DNA of 64,000 bases from JAJDUF01 sp965238265 (GTDB taxonomy: Bacteria; Chloroflexota; UBA11872; UBA12225; JAJDUF01): assembly GCA_965238265.1 (NCBI GenBank), contig OZ250185.1:2480001-2544000 (forward strand), read 5' to 3'. The notes below the pieces were generated by a model. That model had not been told where the DNA came from. It saw only the letters and a program-made list of their open reading frames with translations, and did no database searches. Shown here in pieces: positions 23,893 through 32,923 of this stretch (position 1 is the stretch's first letter; the number at the start of each line of letters is the position of its first letter). Made by a program: the position numbers and the translations under genes.

Positions 23893-26322
23893 CTACATCT
23901 GCACAATCAGTGTAATCGGTCCCAGCAGGCCGGAGGGCCGCTGGCTGCCCTCATACTCGTTCGCCATGCTGTTGGTGACGAGCACTTCCAGGCTGTACGT
24001 CCTCGGCGCCAGGCCACTGCCCAAGCAGACGCGGTAAGGCGCCCACATCCGCACGCCGACCTGCTGCCCGTCGAGGCAGACGGCCACGCTGTCCCCCACC
24101 TGCCCCAGATCGAGCCAGGCCTCCGTTGCCGACACCGGCAGCGTCAATTCTGTCCGGTACCGGAGCGTCCCGGAGAACAGCTCGTAGCCCGGCTGCCGTG
24201 CCCAGTCACCGGGCGCCGGCACCGCGACCGCCGCCCCGTCGAGATCGCGTACCTCCCAGCGCAGGTCCAAGGGAATCCGCTTCTCCGTAAGCCTAGGAAG
24301 CGCCGGCGATGGCACGAAAGGCGCCTGCGTATCTACGGCGAGCACAATACTCTCCCGCCGCCCCAAGTCGAGCGAAACGCGGAGACCATCGCCGGCGGCC
24401 GCGGCCTGCACGGGGCGCTGTGCCCCGGTCAGCGGGTCCCAAGCAGCGGTCTCTCCCGATACCGCCAGGCGTAGCTGCCCGGCAATCTCGCCCTCGCCCT
24501 CGTTGACGAGCAGGTAGTAGTCCAGTCCCCCCTTCCGGTAGTGGAGAAACCGCAGGTCCGGGTGGTGCGGCGTCAAGCGCAGGTCGCGCGGGATTAGCGC
24601 ATCCAGCCTGGCCGGTAGGTCCTCGCCATCCCGGTAGACGATGAGCCTCCCCCCGCCCTCCCGGAAACGCGCCAGGTTTGCGCGGCTCTCGTCGCTCAGT
24701 ACCGGATCACCCTCCAGGATGACCACGCGATACCGCTGCTCGCCGACCTCTAAACGGCCGGCCTCGACGGTCGCCGCAGCCACCGCCGCATCGTCGAGGT
24801 AGAGAAAGTCAATCTGGCGCTGGTAGAGCTGTTTCGCGGCGCGCCAGGGCAGGTCGTTGCCATCCCCCAGGATCGCCACGTCGCAGACGTGCTGCCCATC
24901 CGAGAGCAGCCAGCTCAACCGCCGCGCATAGCCGGCTAGGTGATGAAAGTGCGGCCACCAGACGTTGTGTACCCCCAGGTCCGGCTCGCTCTCCCAGGCG
25001 CGGCGGTCGCGGATGGAATAGTAGACCGCATGGGTACACAGCAGGTTGTTTCCCCGCACCAGGTGCCAGTCGAACAGCCACTTGGTTTCGTCCAGCGTGA
25101 GGCGCCAGCCATAGCCCCCGCACACTTCCGTCAGGATGCGGCGCGCCCCTTGCAGTCGGGCGCCACTGGTCGCCGCTTTGGCGGCAACACTATGAGCGCC
25201 CTCGATGGCGGACGTGCTCGCCGGCTCTATGTAGCGGTGGACCATGTCCTGGCCGGGGTACTGGAAGAAGCGCAGCACGGACAGCTCGTTGCTCCACTTG
25301 GGATGGCCCGTCAGCGCAATGCCGTGCGCCGCGCACCACTCGGACTGTGCCCTGTAGAAGACTTCCTCCAGGCGTTCCTGCACGGCAGCGGCATAAGCAT
25401 GGCGGAACGCGGCGGTCTTGGGGCCATAGTCGCACCAGAGCGCCGGCAGCCACGCGCGCGGATCGTCACCCCACCGTCCCTGCCACCGCGCCGCCAGCCA
25501 GTCCACGAGGCCGGTCGTGTACGGCTGCGGAGCCTCGGTGCGGTGCGGACCTTTGCCCAGAATACTCGGCTCGTCGGTGAACAGCGCGATGATCGTCGTG
25601 CCAAAGAACTCCCGCAGGTGCTTGTAGAATTGGTCGTGGGTCAGGCTCAGGAAGCACGCCACCGCCTCCGGGTTGAGGAGATCCGCCGCCGGCGGTGCCG
25701 TCGCATGACCGGTCTCCTCCTCGGCCAGGACGCCACGGATGACCCCACCACTATGCGTCTGCCACACGCTCATCGCCTTCCAGCGCCCCGCCGGCACCTC
25801 GATACGCACGATGTTGTGGGGCAAGGCATCCAGCACACGCACAGAGTCCGGGTCAATGCGCCCGTCGTCGCGCACCCGGCCCAGCACGGTGCAGACATGG
25901 CGGTCCAGCAGGGCGCGGCCCGTGTTCGGGCGCCAGTAGCCGGAGAAAGGCCCGGCGACCTCTTTCTCCCACAAGGAGATGGCCTGACTCGCATACTGCG
26001 GGTTCTCCGCCACGACGGCGCCATTGGCGGAGCCGGACGGATAGGAGCCTTCATCGTAGAGGATGATCTTCATCCCCAAGCGCGCCGCCTCCGCGACGAC
26101 CAGCCGCAGCAGGCGAAAGTACTCGTCCGTGAGGTAGCCCACGCGGGGCGAAAGCCCAAGCCGCGGATGCGGCGCAACGCCCCCGAACCCGGCCTCGTAG
26201 AAAGCATGGAGCTGCTCTAGCAGCACCGCTTCCTGCAGGTCGTCGTTCCAAAACCAGAGCGGGATCAAGCCGAACTCGCGTGGTGGATCGGCAAAGGTGG
26301 CATGCACTTGGCGGAGGCTCAT
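23893..26322 (-). CDS. Large glycoside hydrolase-like protein (GH106 alpha-L-rhamnosidase-like)
   Basis: 809 residues from ATG 26322 (GGGGAGGG site); a frame to 26451 would run through a repeat and is unlikely. It begins PPREFGLIPLWFWNDDL and has GGVAPHPRLGL, EAARLGMKIILYDEGSYPSGSANG and LFTDEPSIL (a candidate catalytic Glu). Then come a long (beta/alpha)8 barrel, a Rossmann-like domain (about 520-640) and a C-terminal GH2-type sugar-binding beta-sandwich (LRYRTELTLP...DLGQVGDSVAVCLDGQQVGVRMWAPYRV). This order is that of GH106 rhamnosidases and their relatives. No signal peptide, so a cytoplasmic role on imported oligosaccharides is likely. Confidence 0.85.
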   Translation of the reverse strand: MSLRQVHATFADPPREFGLIPLWFWNDDLQEAVLLEQLHAFYEAGFGGVAPHPRLGLSPRVGYLTDEYFRLLRLVVAEAARLGMKIILYDEGSYPSGSANGAVVAENPQYASQAISLWEKEVAGPFSGYWRPNTGRALLDRHVCTVLGRVRDDGRIDPDSVRVLDALPHNIVRIEVPAGRWKAMSVWQTHSGGVIRGVLAEEETGHATAPPAADLLNPEAVACFLSLTHDQFYKHLREFFGTTIIALFTDEPSILGKGPHRTEAPQPYTTGLVDWLAARWQGRWGDDPRAWLPALWCDYGPKTAAFRHAYAAAVQERLEEVFYRAQSEWCAAHGIALTGHPKWSNELSVLRFFQYPGQDMVHRYIEPASTSAIEGAHSVAAKAATSGARLQGARRILTEVCGGYGWRLTLDETKWLFDWHLVRGNNLLCTHAVYYSIRDRRAWESEPDLGVHNVWWPHFHHLAGYARRLSWLLSDGQHVCDVAILGDGNDLPWRAAKQLYQRQIDFLYLDDAAVAAATVEAGRLEVGEQRYRVVILEGDPVLSDESRANLARFREGGGRLIVYRDGEDLPARLDALIPRDLRLTPHHPDLRFLHYRKGGLDYYLLVNEGEGEIAGQLRLAVSGETAAWDPLTGAQRPVQAAAAGDGLRVSLDLGRRESIVLAVDTQAPFVPSPALPRLTEKRIPLDLRWEVRDLDGAAVAVPAPGDWARQPGYELFSGTLRYRTELTLPVSATEAWLDLGQVGDSVAVCLDGQQVGVRMWAPYRVCLGSGLAPRTYSLEVLVTNSMANEYEGSQRPSGLLGPITLIVQM

Positions 26323-26353
26323 ATTCCCTCCCCGCAGACCTCTACAAAAGGCC

Positions 26354-26423
26354 GTCATTGCGGCTTGCGCCGCAATCCAGACTCCCCCTCTCCAAATGTT
26401 GGAGAGGGGGCCGGGGGGTGAGG
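26354..26423. repeat. Composite palindromic repeat (family A joined to family B)
   Basis: gtcattgcggc...gcaatccagact (26354-26382) runs straight into ccccctctccaaatgttggag with the ccggggggtgagg tail. The same junction word (atccagactcc) occurs in the composite at 51678. Confidence 0.75.
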
Positions 26424-26443
26424 CCGCTGCCCTCACCATCCCA

Positions 26444-26467
26444 TTGACCAAGGGCGTGTATTATAAT
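26444..26467 (+). promoter_or_regulatory. Putative promoter of the 2-hydroxyacid dehydrogenase gene
   Basis: A perfect TATAAT at 26462-26467, with TTGACC at 26444-26449. The spacing is only 12 bp, so the -35 match may be fortuitous and the -10 may act with another element. Confidence 0.4.
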
Positions 26468-26546
26468 GCTCGCGCCGTTGCACTGCTCAACCGAGGTGGC
26501 CCTCAATAGAGAGGGGGCGGCCCCAGCGTGGAACGTGAGGTAACAC

Positions 26547-27503
26547 ATGGTCAAGGTGCTATTCACCGGTGGTCGTAATCGAGAGCAGTTGGATGAGCTG
26601 CGGCAACGCCATCCGGGCGTCACTTTTGCCGGCGCTGCCACGGAGGAGGATGAGCTACGCGAGATTGCGGATGCGGACGCCATGGTCGGGTGGCCGAGCA
26701 GCGAGCACATTGTCGCGGGTCGCAAGCTCCGCTGGATCCACGCCGGCAGCGCCGGCATTGACTGGATATCCCAAGTCCCGGAGCTAATCCGCAGCGATAT
26801 TGTCCTCACCAACGGTCGCGGCTCTTACGGCAACGCGATTGCCGACCACTGCTTCGCCATGATCCTCGCCTTCACGCGGCAACTGCGCGAGTTCACGGCG
26901 GACCAGCAAGCCAAAGTGTGGTCGGGGCGCAACCACGCGCCGAATATGCTAGAGCTGAGTGACGCCACGCTGGGCATCGTGGGCCTGGGCAATATCGGCG
27001 GGGAGATCGCCCGGCGCGGGGCCGGCTTCCGCATGAAGGTCGTGGCGGTGGACCTCAACCCGGCCGCCCAAGCGCCCGGTGTCGAGCAGGTCTGGGGGCT
27101 GGATCACCTCGACGACCTAATGCAACTCAGCGACTACCTCGCCGTCAGCGTACCCCGCACGCGAGAGACTATCGGGTTGATTGACGCCCGGCGCCTGGCG
27201 TTGATGAAGCCCTCCGCCCACCTGATCGTCGTCTCGCGGGGTCGCATCGTCGAGGAAGAGGCGCTCATTGCAGCCCTGCAAGAGGGGCGGTTGGCCGGCG
27301 CCGGCCTCGACGTGACGGCCACCGAGCCGCTGCCCGCGGACAGTCCGCTCTGGGAGCTGCCCAACGTGATCCTGACGCCGCACACCTCGGGCGCTTCCGT
27401 GCAGACCCGCGACCGGGGATGGCAGCTCCTCCTCGAAAACCTGCGCCGGTTTATCGCCGGCGAGGACCTGCTGAACGTCTGCAACAAGGAAGCCGGCTTC
27501 TAA
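26547..27503 (+). CDS. D-isomer specific 2-hydroxyacid dehydrogenase
   Basis: 318 residues. NAD-binding GLGNIGGEIARRG (about 144-156), catalytic Arg in VSRGRIVEEEAL, Glu in DVTATEPLP, and His in LTPHTSG. The family oxidises or reduces D-2-hydroxy acids such as D-glycerate and glyoxylate. Starts at ATG 26547 behind gaggtaac. It is followed by an aldolase and an aldo/keto reductase on the same strand (57 and 60 bp gaps), which together look like a sugar-acid breakdown operon. Confidence 0.93.
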   Translation: MVKVLFTGGRNREQLDELRQRHPGVTFAGAATEEDELREIADADAMVGWPSSEHIVAGRKLRWIHAGSAGIDWISQVPELIRSDIVLTNGRGSYGNAIADHCFAMILAFTRQLREFTADQQAKVWSGRNHAPNMLELSDATLGIVGLGNIGGEIARRGAGFRMKVVAVDLNPAAQAPGVEQVWGLDHLDDLMQLSDYLAVSVPRTRETIGLIDARRLALMKPSAHLIVVSRGRIVEEEALIAALQEGRLAGAGLDVTATEPLPADSPLWELPNVILTPHTSGASVQTRDRGWQLLLENLRRFIAGEDLLNVCNKEAGF

Positions 27504-27560
27504 GTCCGGTACGTATCAGTCACCAGCCATCAGCTATCAGCGAAAGGAGCGTGCCTTACC

Positions 27561-28310
27561 ATGCGATGCAACCCTGCACTCGCCAAGCTACGCGCTGGCG
27601 GAATGACGAGCGGTATCAGCGTCGGCCTGGACTCCCCCGACCTCGCCGAGCTGGCTGCCCACGCCGGCTTCGACTATGTGTGGCTGGAGTGGCAGCACGG
27701 GCAATTCTCGGAGCATACGCTCAACAATGCCATTGCCCGCTTTCTGCCGGTGGACACGGCTCCCATCGTGCGCGTGAAAAGCCACGAGCCGGGCGCGATC
27801 AATCACGTGCTGGACATGGGGGCGATGGGCGTCATCGTGCCGATGGTCGAAACCGCCGCAGAGGCGCGGGCGATTGCCCACGTGACCTACTATCCACCGC
27901 TCGGACGACGCTCCACCGGAGGCACGCGCCTCTCCCTATTGGGCGACGATTACACGGAGCGGGCGAACGACGAGATGCTCCTCGTGGTGATGGTCGAAAC
28001 CGAGTCGGCGATTAACAACGTCGCCGAGATCATGGCCGTGCCCGGCGTGGACGTGGTGCTGATCGGTCCCGGCGATCTCATGCTCGATGTCCAGGCGCAG
28101 GGCAAGGATGCGGCCCACCATGAGCGTCTGGTGCAGCAAGTCCTCACTGCTTCTCAGCAGACCGGCGTCGCCGCCGGCTACGTCTGTCCCAGCCTTGAGG
28201 TCGCGGATGAGCGGGTCGCGCAAGGCTTTCGGTTCGTCAGCTGTGGCTCGGACTCCGGGCTACTGCGGGCGGGCTTTCAGTCCATCCTCGAACATACGCG
28301 CACGTGGTAG
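27561..28310 (+). CDS. HpcH/HpaI aldolase (2-keto-3-deoxy acid aldolase family)
   Basis: 249 residues. YVWLEWQHGQFSEHTL (the family's DxEHG-like loop), MGVIVPMVETAAEA, VMVETESAINNVAEIMAVPGVDVVLIGPGDLMLD (metal Glu and GPxDL loop). These class II aldolases split 2-keto-3-deoxy sugar acids into pyruvate and an aldehyde. Products fit the neighbouring dehydrogenases. An AAGGAG site lies upstream. Paralogue of the gene at 14151, but without its insertion. Confidence 0.93.
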   Translation: MRCNPALAKLRAGGMTSGISVGLDSPDLAELAAHAGFDYVWLEWQHGQFSEHTLNNAIARFLPVDTAPIVRVKSHEPGAINHVLDMGAMGVIVPMVETAAEARAIAHVTYYPPLGRRSTGGTRLSLLGDDYTERANDEMLLVVMVETESAINNVAEIMAVPGVDVVLIGPGDLMLDVQAQGKDAAHHERLVQQVLTASQQTGVAAGYVCPSLEVADERVAQGFRFVSCGSDSGLLRAGFQSILEHTRTW

Positions 28311-28370
28311 GCAAGCACCGCTGGATGGACCGCAGCGGGGGAATTGAGGCGCAGGCGGACAACGGCAGTC

Positions 28371-29330
28371 ATGGACTATCGTCGCTTCGGCAGCACCGGC
28401 GTCAAGGTCTCCCCCATCTGTCTCGGCAGCGCCTTCCGCGGTCGGCCCGGCGATGATGTCTGCAAGGCCACCATCGCGCAGGCCATTGACCTCGGGGTGA
28501 ACTTCATTGACGTAGCCAACATCTACCAGGAAGGGCACTCCGAGCGGCTGGTTGGCGCGATGCTCAAGGGGCGACGGGATCAATTCGTCCTCACCACCAA
28601 GGTAGGAAGCAGCATGGGAGCCGGCCCGAACGACCACGGCTTGTCCCGGGTACACATCCTCCGGGAGGTCGAGCGCAGCTTGCGCCGCTTGCAGACCGAC
28701 CATATTGACATCTATCTGGTGCATCAACCCGATCCCGCGACACCCGGCGAGGAGACGCTTCGCGCCCTCGACGACCTGGTACATCAAGGCAAGGTACGCT
28801 ATCTCGGCTGCTCCAACTATGCCGCCTGGCAGGTCTGTGCCGCCCTCTGGACCAGCGACCGCGCTGGCCTGACGCCATTCATCGGCGTGCAGAACCCCTA
28901 CAACTTGCTGCGTCGGTCGCTCGAACGCGAGCTACTCCCCTTCTGCCGCCAGCAGGGGCTGGGAGTGATGACCTTTAGCCCGCTGGCCGTCGGCCTGCTC
29001 TCCGGGCGCCTCCGACGCGATACCCCACCGCCGCTGGACACCCCCTGGGGGCAAGGACGCTCCGGCTTCACCGCCGCGCTGACGCCGGCAGCCGACCGCG
29101 TAGTAGCAACCCTGGCGCGCCTCGGGCAGGAGCGCGGCAAGACCCCGGCACAGGTGGCTATCGCCTGGATTTTGTCCCATCCCGAGATCAGCGCGGCGCT
29201 GATCGGCCCGGATCGGCCGGAGCACGTCACAGAAACGGTCGGGGCGGCGATGTGGGAGCTGGATCGGGAGGCCCGGACGGCGTTAGATTCCGTGTCCGCT
29301 TGGGCGATCAACGGCACCCAGGGCACGTGA
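28371..29330 (+). CDS. Aldo/keto reductase
   Basis: 319 residues from ATG 28371. Catalytic tetrad: Asp (FIDVANIY, Asp near 53), Tyr (same motif), Lys (LTTKVGSS) and His (YLVHQPD). NADPH-binding C-terminal segment ALIGPDRPEHVTETV. It reduces aldehydes or sugars in the cytoplasm. Its place after the aldolase suggests it handles the aldehyde product. Confidence 0.93.
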   Translation: MDYRRFGSTGVKVSPICLGSAFRGRPGDDVCKATIAQAIDLGVNFIDVANIYQEGHSERLVGAMLKGRRDQFVLTTKVGSSMGAGPNDHGLSRVHILREVERSLRRLQTDHIDIYLVHQPDPATPGEETLRALDDLVHQGKVRYLGCSNYAAWQVCAALWTSDRAGLTPFIGVQNPYNLLRRSLERELLPFCRQQGLGVMTFSPLAVGLLSGRLRRDTPPPLDTPWGQGRSGFTAALTPAADRVVATLARLGQERGKTPAQVAIAWILSHPEISAALIGPDRPEHVTETVGAAMWELDREARTALDSVSAWAINGTQGT

Positions 29331-29440
29331 TACCGTCATCGCCGGCTGCTCTGTGGCCGGCCGCGCTCACGCTGGCTGAGGCTGGTGGATTGGTGAAATG
29401 TCGGCGGCGCGTCGGGGCAGTTCCTAGCCGAGCGCCCCGG

Positions 29441-29656
29441 TCAGCTAGGCTCCGGCGGCACCACGATCCACAGGATCGGATAGGCCAGCAGCGCCACACC
29501 ACCGGTGAGCACGCAGACCACGATGTACAGCAGCCGGATCAGGGTGGGATCAATCCCCACGTATGCCCCCAGCCCCCCGGCCACGCCCCCCAGGTACCGC
29601 TCTTGCCGGCTCCGGTACAAACGGCGCCCACGCCACGAGCCTCCACTTGGCTCCAT
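29441..29656 (-). CDS. PspC domain membrane protein
   Basis: 71 residues. RLYRSRQERYLGGVAGGLGAYVGIDPTLIRLLYIVVCVLTGGVALLAYPILWIVVP is a complete PspC domain: a signature GGVAGGLAxY loop and one long hydrophobic segment. PspC proteins sit in the membrane and take part in phage-shock-type envelope stress responses. The ATG at 29656 has a GGAGG site. It is divergent from the YbjN-PspA pair, making one stress locus. Confidence 0.92.
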   Translation of the reverse strand: MEPSGGSWRGRRLYRSRQERYLGGVAGGLGAYVGIDPTLIRLLYIVVCVLTGGVALLAYPILWIVVPPEPS

Positions 29657-29677
29657 CGTGTGCCTCCTTCACGGTGC

Positions 29678-29708
29678 GTTCACAATAGACGGTCTGTGTT
29701 CACAATAG
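29678..29708. promoter_or_regulatory. Two direct repeats gttcacaatag at 20-bp spacing, candidate operator
   Basis: gttcacaatag occurs at 29678-29688 and 29698-29708, start to start exactly 20 bp (two helical turns), just upstream of pspC. This is the layout expected for a dimeric activator or repressor binding the same face of DNA. Read toward pspC, each copy also contains TATTGT, a possible -10. Confidence 0.6.
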
Positions 29709-29805
29709 TATGACCACGAGGGGGCGTCCCGTGTTTCACCGGCCTCAGCGCCGGTGCCCCGGCCCGTCATCGGCCAGTGCGGCGCTCGTTGGCGCTATCA
29801 TCGTT

Positions 29806-29856
29806 GGTGGCGCACTACGGCGCCACCTTGACAGGAACAGCAGGGCGGGATACCGT
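29806..29856 (+). promoter_or_regulatory. Promoter of the YbjN-PspA operon with adjoining palindrome
   Basis: ggtggcgc/gcgccacc (29806-29827) is a perfect 8-bp inverted repeat ending directly before TTGACA (29828-29833). After 17 bp comes TACCGT (29851-29856) as a weak -10. A perfect -35 with a poor -10 suggests an activator-dependent or stress-sigma promoter. Confidence 0.5.
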
Positions 29857-29925
29857 AGTGTTAACCCCTTACGGGCGTTGGCAACGTCCGCGCGGGGAGA
29901 TTCGCAGAGAGAAAGGCCGTAGCGT

Positions 29926-30318
29926 ATGGCCACCGTAGAAGATGTCGAGGGCTACCTCATCCGCATGGATCTGCCCTATGAGGAGCTAGGCGACGGGATT
30001 TGGGTCATCCACGACGAGTACGACTATATAGACAACATCGTCATCTACTACGCCGACCCGCTGGTGATCTTCCGGGTGAAGCTCATGGAAGTCCCCGCAG
30101 GAGATAATGCGGAGTTGTTCCGCCTGCTGCTGGAGTACAATACCACGGACATAGTGCATGGGGCGTATGGCCTCGAAGGGAACAATATCGTGGTCATGGA
30201 CACGCGAGAAGCTGTGAACATGGACTTCAATGAGTTTCAGGCGTCAATCGACTCCCTTACCCTCGCCATCGCCCAACACTATCCCAAACTGTCGGCGTTC
30301 CGGACGGCCGCCAACTAG
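29926..30318 (+). CDS. YbjN-domain protein (TY3 chaperone-like fold)
   Basis: 130 residues, acidic and soluble. GDGIWVIHDEYDYIDNIVIYYADPLVIFRVKLMEVP followed by LFRLLLEYNTTDIVHGAYGLEGNNIVVMDTREAVNMDFNEFQASI is the YbjN / type III chaperone-like pattern. YbjN is linked to stress tolerance. It precedes pspA by 31 bp and is probably co-transcribed. It may bind a partner protein; function not fixed by sequence. Confidence 0.8.
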   Translation: MATVEDVEGYLIRMDLPYEELGDGIWVIHDEYDYIDNIVIYYADPLVIFRVKLMEVPAGDNAELFRLLLEYNTTDIVHGAYGLEGNNIVVMDTREAVNMDFNEFQASIDSLTLAIAQHYPKLSAFRTAAN

Positions 30319-30349
30319 CAGGTTCTTCGGACAGGTAAGGAGCACGAAT

Positions 30350-31078
30350 ATGTCAATCTTCAAGCGCATCTCCACCGTGTTTCGGGCCAACGTCAACGAC
30401 ATGATCTCCCAGGCGGAAGACCCGGAGAAGATGCTGAATCAGCTTACGGAGGATATGCGCGGCCAGTACACCACGGCCAAGGAGCAGGTCGCAGCGGCGA
30501 TGGCGGACGAGCGCCGCTTGCACCAGCAGCTCACTGCCGAGCAGCGGCAGGCTGCGGAGTGGGAACAGAAGGCCATGATGACGGTGCGGGCCGGCCGGGA
30601 CGATCTCGCCGCCCAAGCCCTGCAGCGCCAAGCCGACCACGACCAAGCGGTCGCTGGCTACCAGGAACAGTGGGAGGCGCAGAAGGCCGCCGTAGACCAG
30701 CTCAAGGAATCGCTCCGCCGCCTCCAGAGCAAGATAGATGAGGCCCAGCGCAAGAAGAACCTCCTGATCGCTCGCGCCAAGCGGGCAGAGGCGCAGAAGA
30801 AGATTGCACAGACGATGGGGGGCCTCTCCGACAGCAGCGCCTTCGACACGTTCGACCGCATGACTGCGAAAGTGGATCAGATCGAAGCGACGGCAGAGGC
30901 CAACACCCAGCTCCAGGAGGAGCTGGAAGGGAGCGACCTAGAGACGGAGATCAAGGCCCTGGAGTCTCCGTCGGATGACGCCGCCCTCCTCGCCCTCAAG
31001 CAGAAGATGGGAATGCTGCCCAAGCCCGCCGCTGGCGATACACCACGGCTCATCGACGACAAGCACTCGGCGCCCTGA
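30350..31078 (+). CDS. pspA: PspA/IM30 family protein
   Basis: 242 residues from ATG 30350 with TAAGGAG. It is nearly all alpha-helical: an amphipathic N-terminal helix (SIFKRISTVFRANVNDMISQAEDPEKML), then long coiled-coil helices with regular Glu/Lys/Gln/Ala pattern to about 200. PspA/Vipp1 proteins polymerise on membranes (ESCRT-III-like) and repair leaks. Neighbouring PspC and YbjN support an envelope-stress module. Confidence 0.95.
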   Translation: MSIFKRISTVFRANVNDMISQAEDPEKMLNQLTEDMRGQYTTAKEQVAAAMADERRLHQQLTAEQRQAAEWEQKAMMTVRAGRDDLAAQALQRQADHDQAVAGYQEQWEAQKAAVDQLKESLRRLQSKIDEAQRKKNLLIARAKRAEAQKKIAQTMGGLSDSSAFDTFDRMTAKVDQIEATAEANTQLQEELEGSDLETEIKALESPSDDAALLALKQKMGMLPKPAAGDTPRLIDDKHSAP

Positions 31079-31091
31079 ACTGAGCCGCGCT

Positions 31092-31132
31092 TCACCCCCC
31101 GGCCCCTCTCCACTTGTGGAGAGGGGGAGTCC
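31092..31132. repeat. Family B palindromic repeat, reverse orientation
   Basis: cacccccc tail then ggcccctctccacttgtggag and gggggagtcc; the tail is on the left, so the element is inverted relative to the copy at 2266. Confidence 0.75.
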
Positions 31133-31177
31133 AGCGGCACCAGCGCACCACTCCGGCGCAGACAGCAGCCGGCAGCT

Positions 31178-32575
31178 TCAGCGGCTTGCCGGCAGCGCTT
31201 CCGAGGCCCGATCTGCTTCCTGCCGCCCAACGGGTGACAGCACCGCTTCAAGCACGGGCCGTATCTGAGACAGCTGCTTGATCCGAATCGCGAAATCCCA
31301 TGCCCGCTCGAACTTTTTCCACCCGGCACTGTAGAAAAAGTGCTTCAGTTTGTGCTTTGACGAACGGTGCGCCGAGGCCGCCTGGAAGATGGAGCTCCAC
31401 CGATAGAACGCCTCGTAGGACCAGTCATAGCCACGCTTCAAGTCCTCCGGCGACAACCGACTAGGGCGGTAGACGACATGCCGCGTGTCGTACAAGTCCC
31501 AGTTTCTCGTCACGATCCGGTCTTGTGATTCCATCTCCGCGAACAGCGCGGTACCCGGGTATGGCGTCAGGACGTGGAAGGTGGCCGTTGTAATCCCATT
31601 CTGCACGCCCCAGTCCACGGTCCGAGCGAAGACGTCGGGATCGTCGCTGTCCAGACCGAAGACAAAGCTCCCGTTAATCATGATCCCGAGGTCATCGAGC
31701 CTTCTGACGACCTCCCGATAGCTGCGGCCGAGATTCTGTCGCTTGCCGGCACCGGCAAGGGCGCTGGTCGAGAGCGTCTCAAATCCGACGAATAGACTCC
31801 GGAGGCCCGCGGCCGCCGCCTCTTCGATGAGGTCGTCGCGGAGAATCGAGTCTACTGTTGCCGCCCCTTGAAAGACGCGGCCCATACCCCTCATGCCTTG
31901 GAACAGCGCTCTGGCGAAACGAGGATGCCCGAGGAGATGGTCGTCGAGGAAATAGAGATGGCGACCAGAGAGGCGATCAATCTCGGCCAGCGCCGCGCCA
32001 ACCTGCTGCGTGTAGAACGAGCGCCCTCCCGCGTAGAAACCGTCCTTGTAGCAGAAAGTACAGTGGTGCGGACAGCCTCGCGAAACGACAATGGAGTTCG
32101 GAACGAGGTACAGCCGTCGCTGAATCAGGTCTCTGCGGACCGGTGGTATACCTAGGAGCGTGCGCGTCTTCGACACGTACCGGCGTAACGGCCTGCCCGC
32201 CGCGAGGTCTTGCAGGAACTGGGGAAAGGTGTCCTCGCCGGGGCCAATAAAGATCGTATCGGCGTGCGGTGCTGCCTCATCCGGTAGCGATGTGACGTGG
32301 AGACCACCGAGCAGGACATAGGCTCCCCGGGCGCGATAGTGATCCGCGATCTGGTAGGCGCGGTAGGCATTGGTGATGTAGACCTGGATGATGACGAGGT
32401 CCGGTTGATCGCTAAGGTCGAGCTTCTGGACGTGCTCGTCTTGCAGCTCGATCTCGATGTCGGGATCAAGATAGGCGGCAAGAGTGGCGAGACCCAACGG
32501 CGGAAAGAGCGAGTACTTGATCGGTCGCCAGTACGTGCTGGTCGCTTCCGTCAATGCCGGGAGGATGAGCTTCAC
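31178..32575 (-). CDS. B12-binding domain radical SAM protein
   Basis: 465 residues as annotated from GTG 32575. Residues 1-135 form the cobalamin-binding Rossmann domain (PPLGLATLAAYL, QVYITNAYRAYQIADHYR, VLLGGLHVTSLPDEA, GPGED). The radical SAM cluster motif CPHHCTFC is at Cys168, Cys172 and Cys175. The C-terminal LTPYPGTALFAEM and a Trp/Tyr-rich tail are typical of BchE/HpnJ-like methyltransferases or cyclases. The canonical D-x-H-x-x-G in the B12 domain is degenerate (DEHVQKL). An AAAGGAGG site lies 35 bp upstream of this GTG but only 5 bp upstream of an in-frame CTG at 32605, so the true start may be CTG. Confidence 0.9.
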   Translation of the reverse strand: MKLILPALTEATSTYWRPIKYSLFPPLGLATLAAYLDPDIEIELQDEHVQKLDLSDQPDLVIIQVYITNAYRAYQIADHYRARGAYVLLGGLHVTSLPDEAAPHADTIFIGPGEDTFPQFLQDLAAGRPLRRYVSKTRTLLGIPPVRRDLIQRRLYLVPNSIVVSRGCPHHCTFCYKDGFYAGGRSFYTQQVGAALAEIDRLSGRHLYFLDDHLLGHPRFARALFQGMRGMGRVFQGAATVDSILRDDLIEEAAAAGLRSLFVGFETLSTSALAGAGKRQNLGRSYREVVRRLDDLGIMINGSFVFGLDSDDPDVFARTVDWGVQNGITTATFHVLTPYPGTALFAEMESQDRIVTRNWDLYDTRHVVYRPSRLSPEDLKRGYDWSYEAFYRWSSIFQAASAHRSSKHKLKHFFYSAGWKKFERAWDFAIRIKQLSQIRPVLEAVLSPVGRQEADRASEALPASR

Positions 32576-32882
32576 GCGCCTGAGGGTAGATCGCTTGGAG
32601 TTCAGCTGTACCTCCTTTGTAGACTGCCCAACGTTGTGCGGCTCACGCGCCCGTCTGCCGTGACGCCGTGCAGCTGCCGGTCGGCTGCTGCTTTGGGTGC
32701 CGCATAGAACGAACCGCAGAGCGACGCGGTTATCGCTGGGATGGCGCGGTCGGGGCGTGCGCGACCGGCACGCTTCCGAACGGGGTGATCTCGCCCGGCG
32801 CGGCCTAGGGGAGGCTGCCGTGCAGACGGCCGAAGCGACCGTGCATTACCGAGGGTCAACCGAGGGTCATTACAGGGCCATT

Positions 32883-32923
32883 AAAATGAGACAGCCCTAA
32901 GAAACCTCTCGGCTTCTCAGGGC
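32883..32923 (-). terminator. Intrinsic terminator of the structured RNA
   Basis: Minus-strand gccctgagaa (32923-32914) pairs over its full 10 bp (one G-U) with ttcttagggc (32903-32894), loop of 10, followed by tgtctcatttt. It ends about 310 bp before the radical SAM start, so it could also act as a leader terminator for that gene. Confidence 0.6.

Noticed and set aside
26444..26467. Fully consensus promoter
   Set aside because: TTGACC and TATAAT are only 12 bp apart, too close for normal sigma-70 use; kept only as a low-confidence entry.
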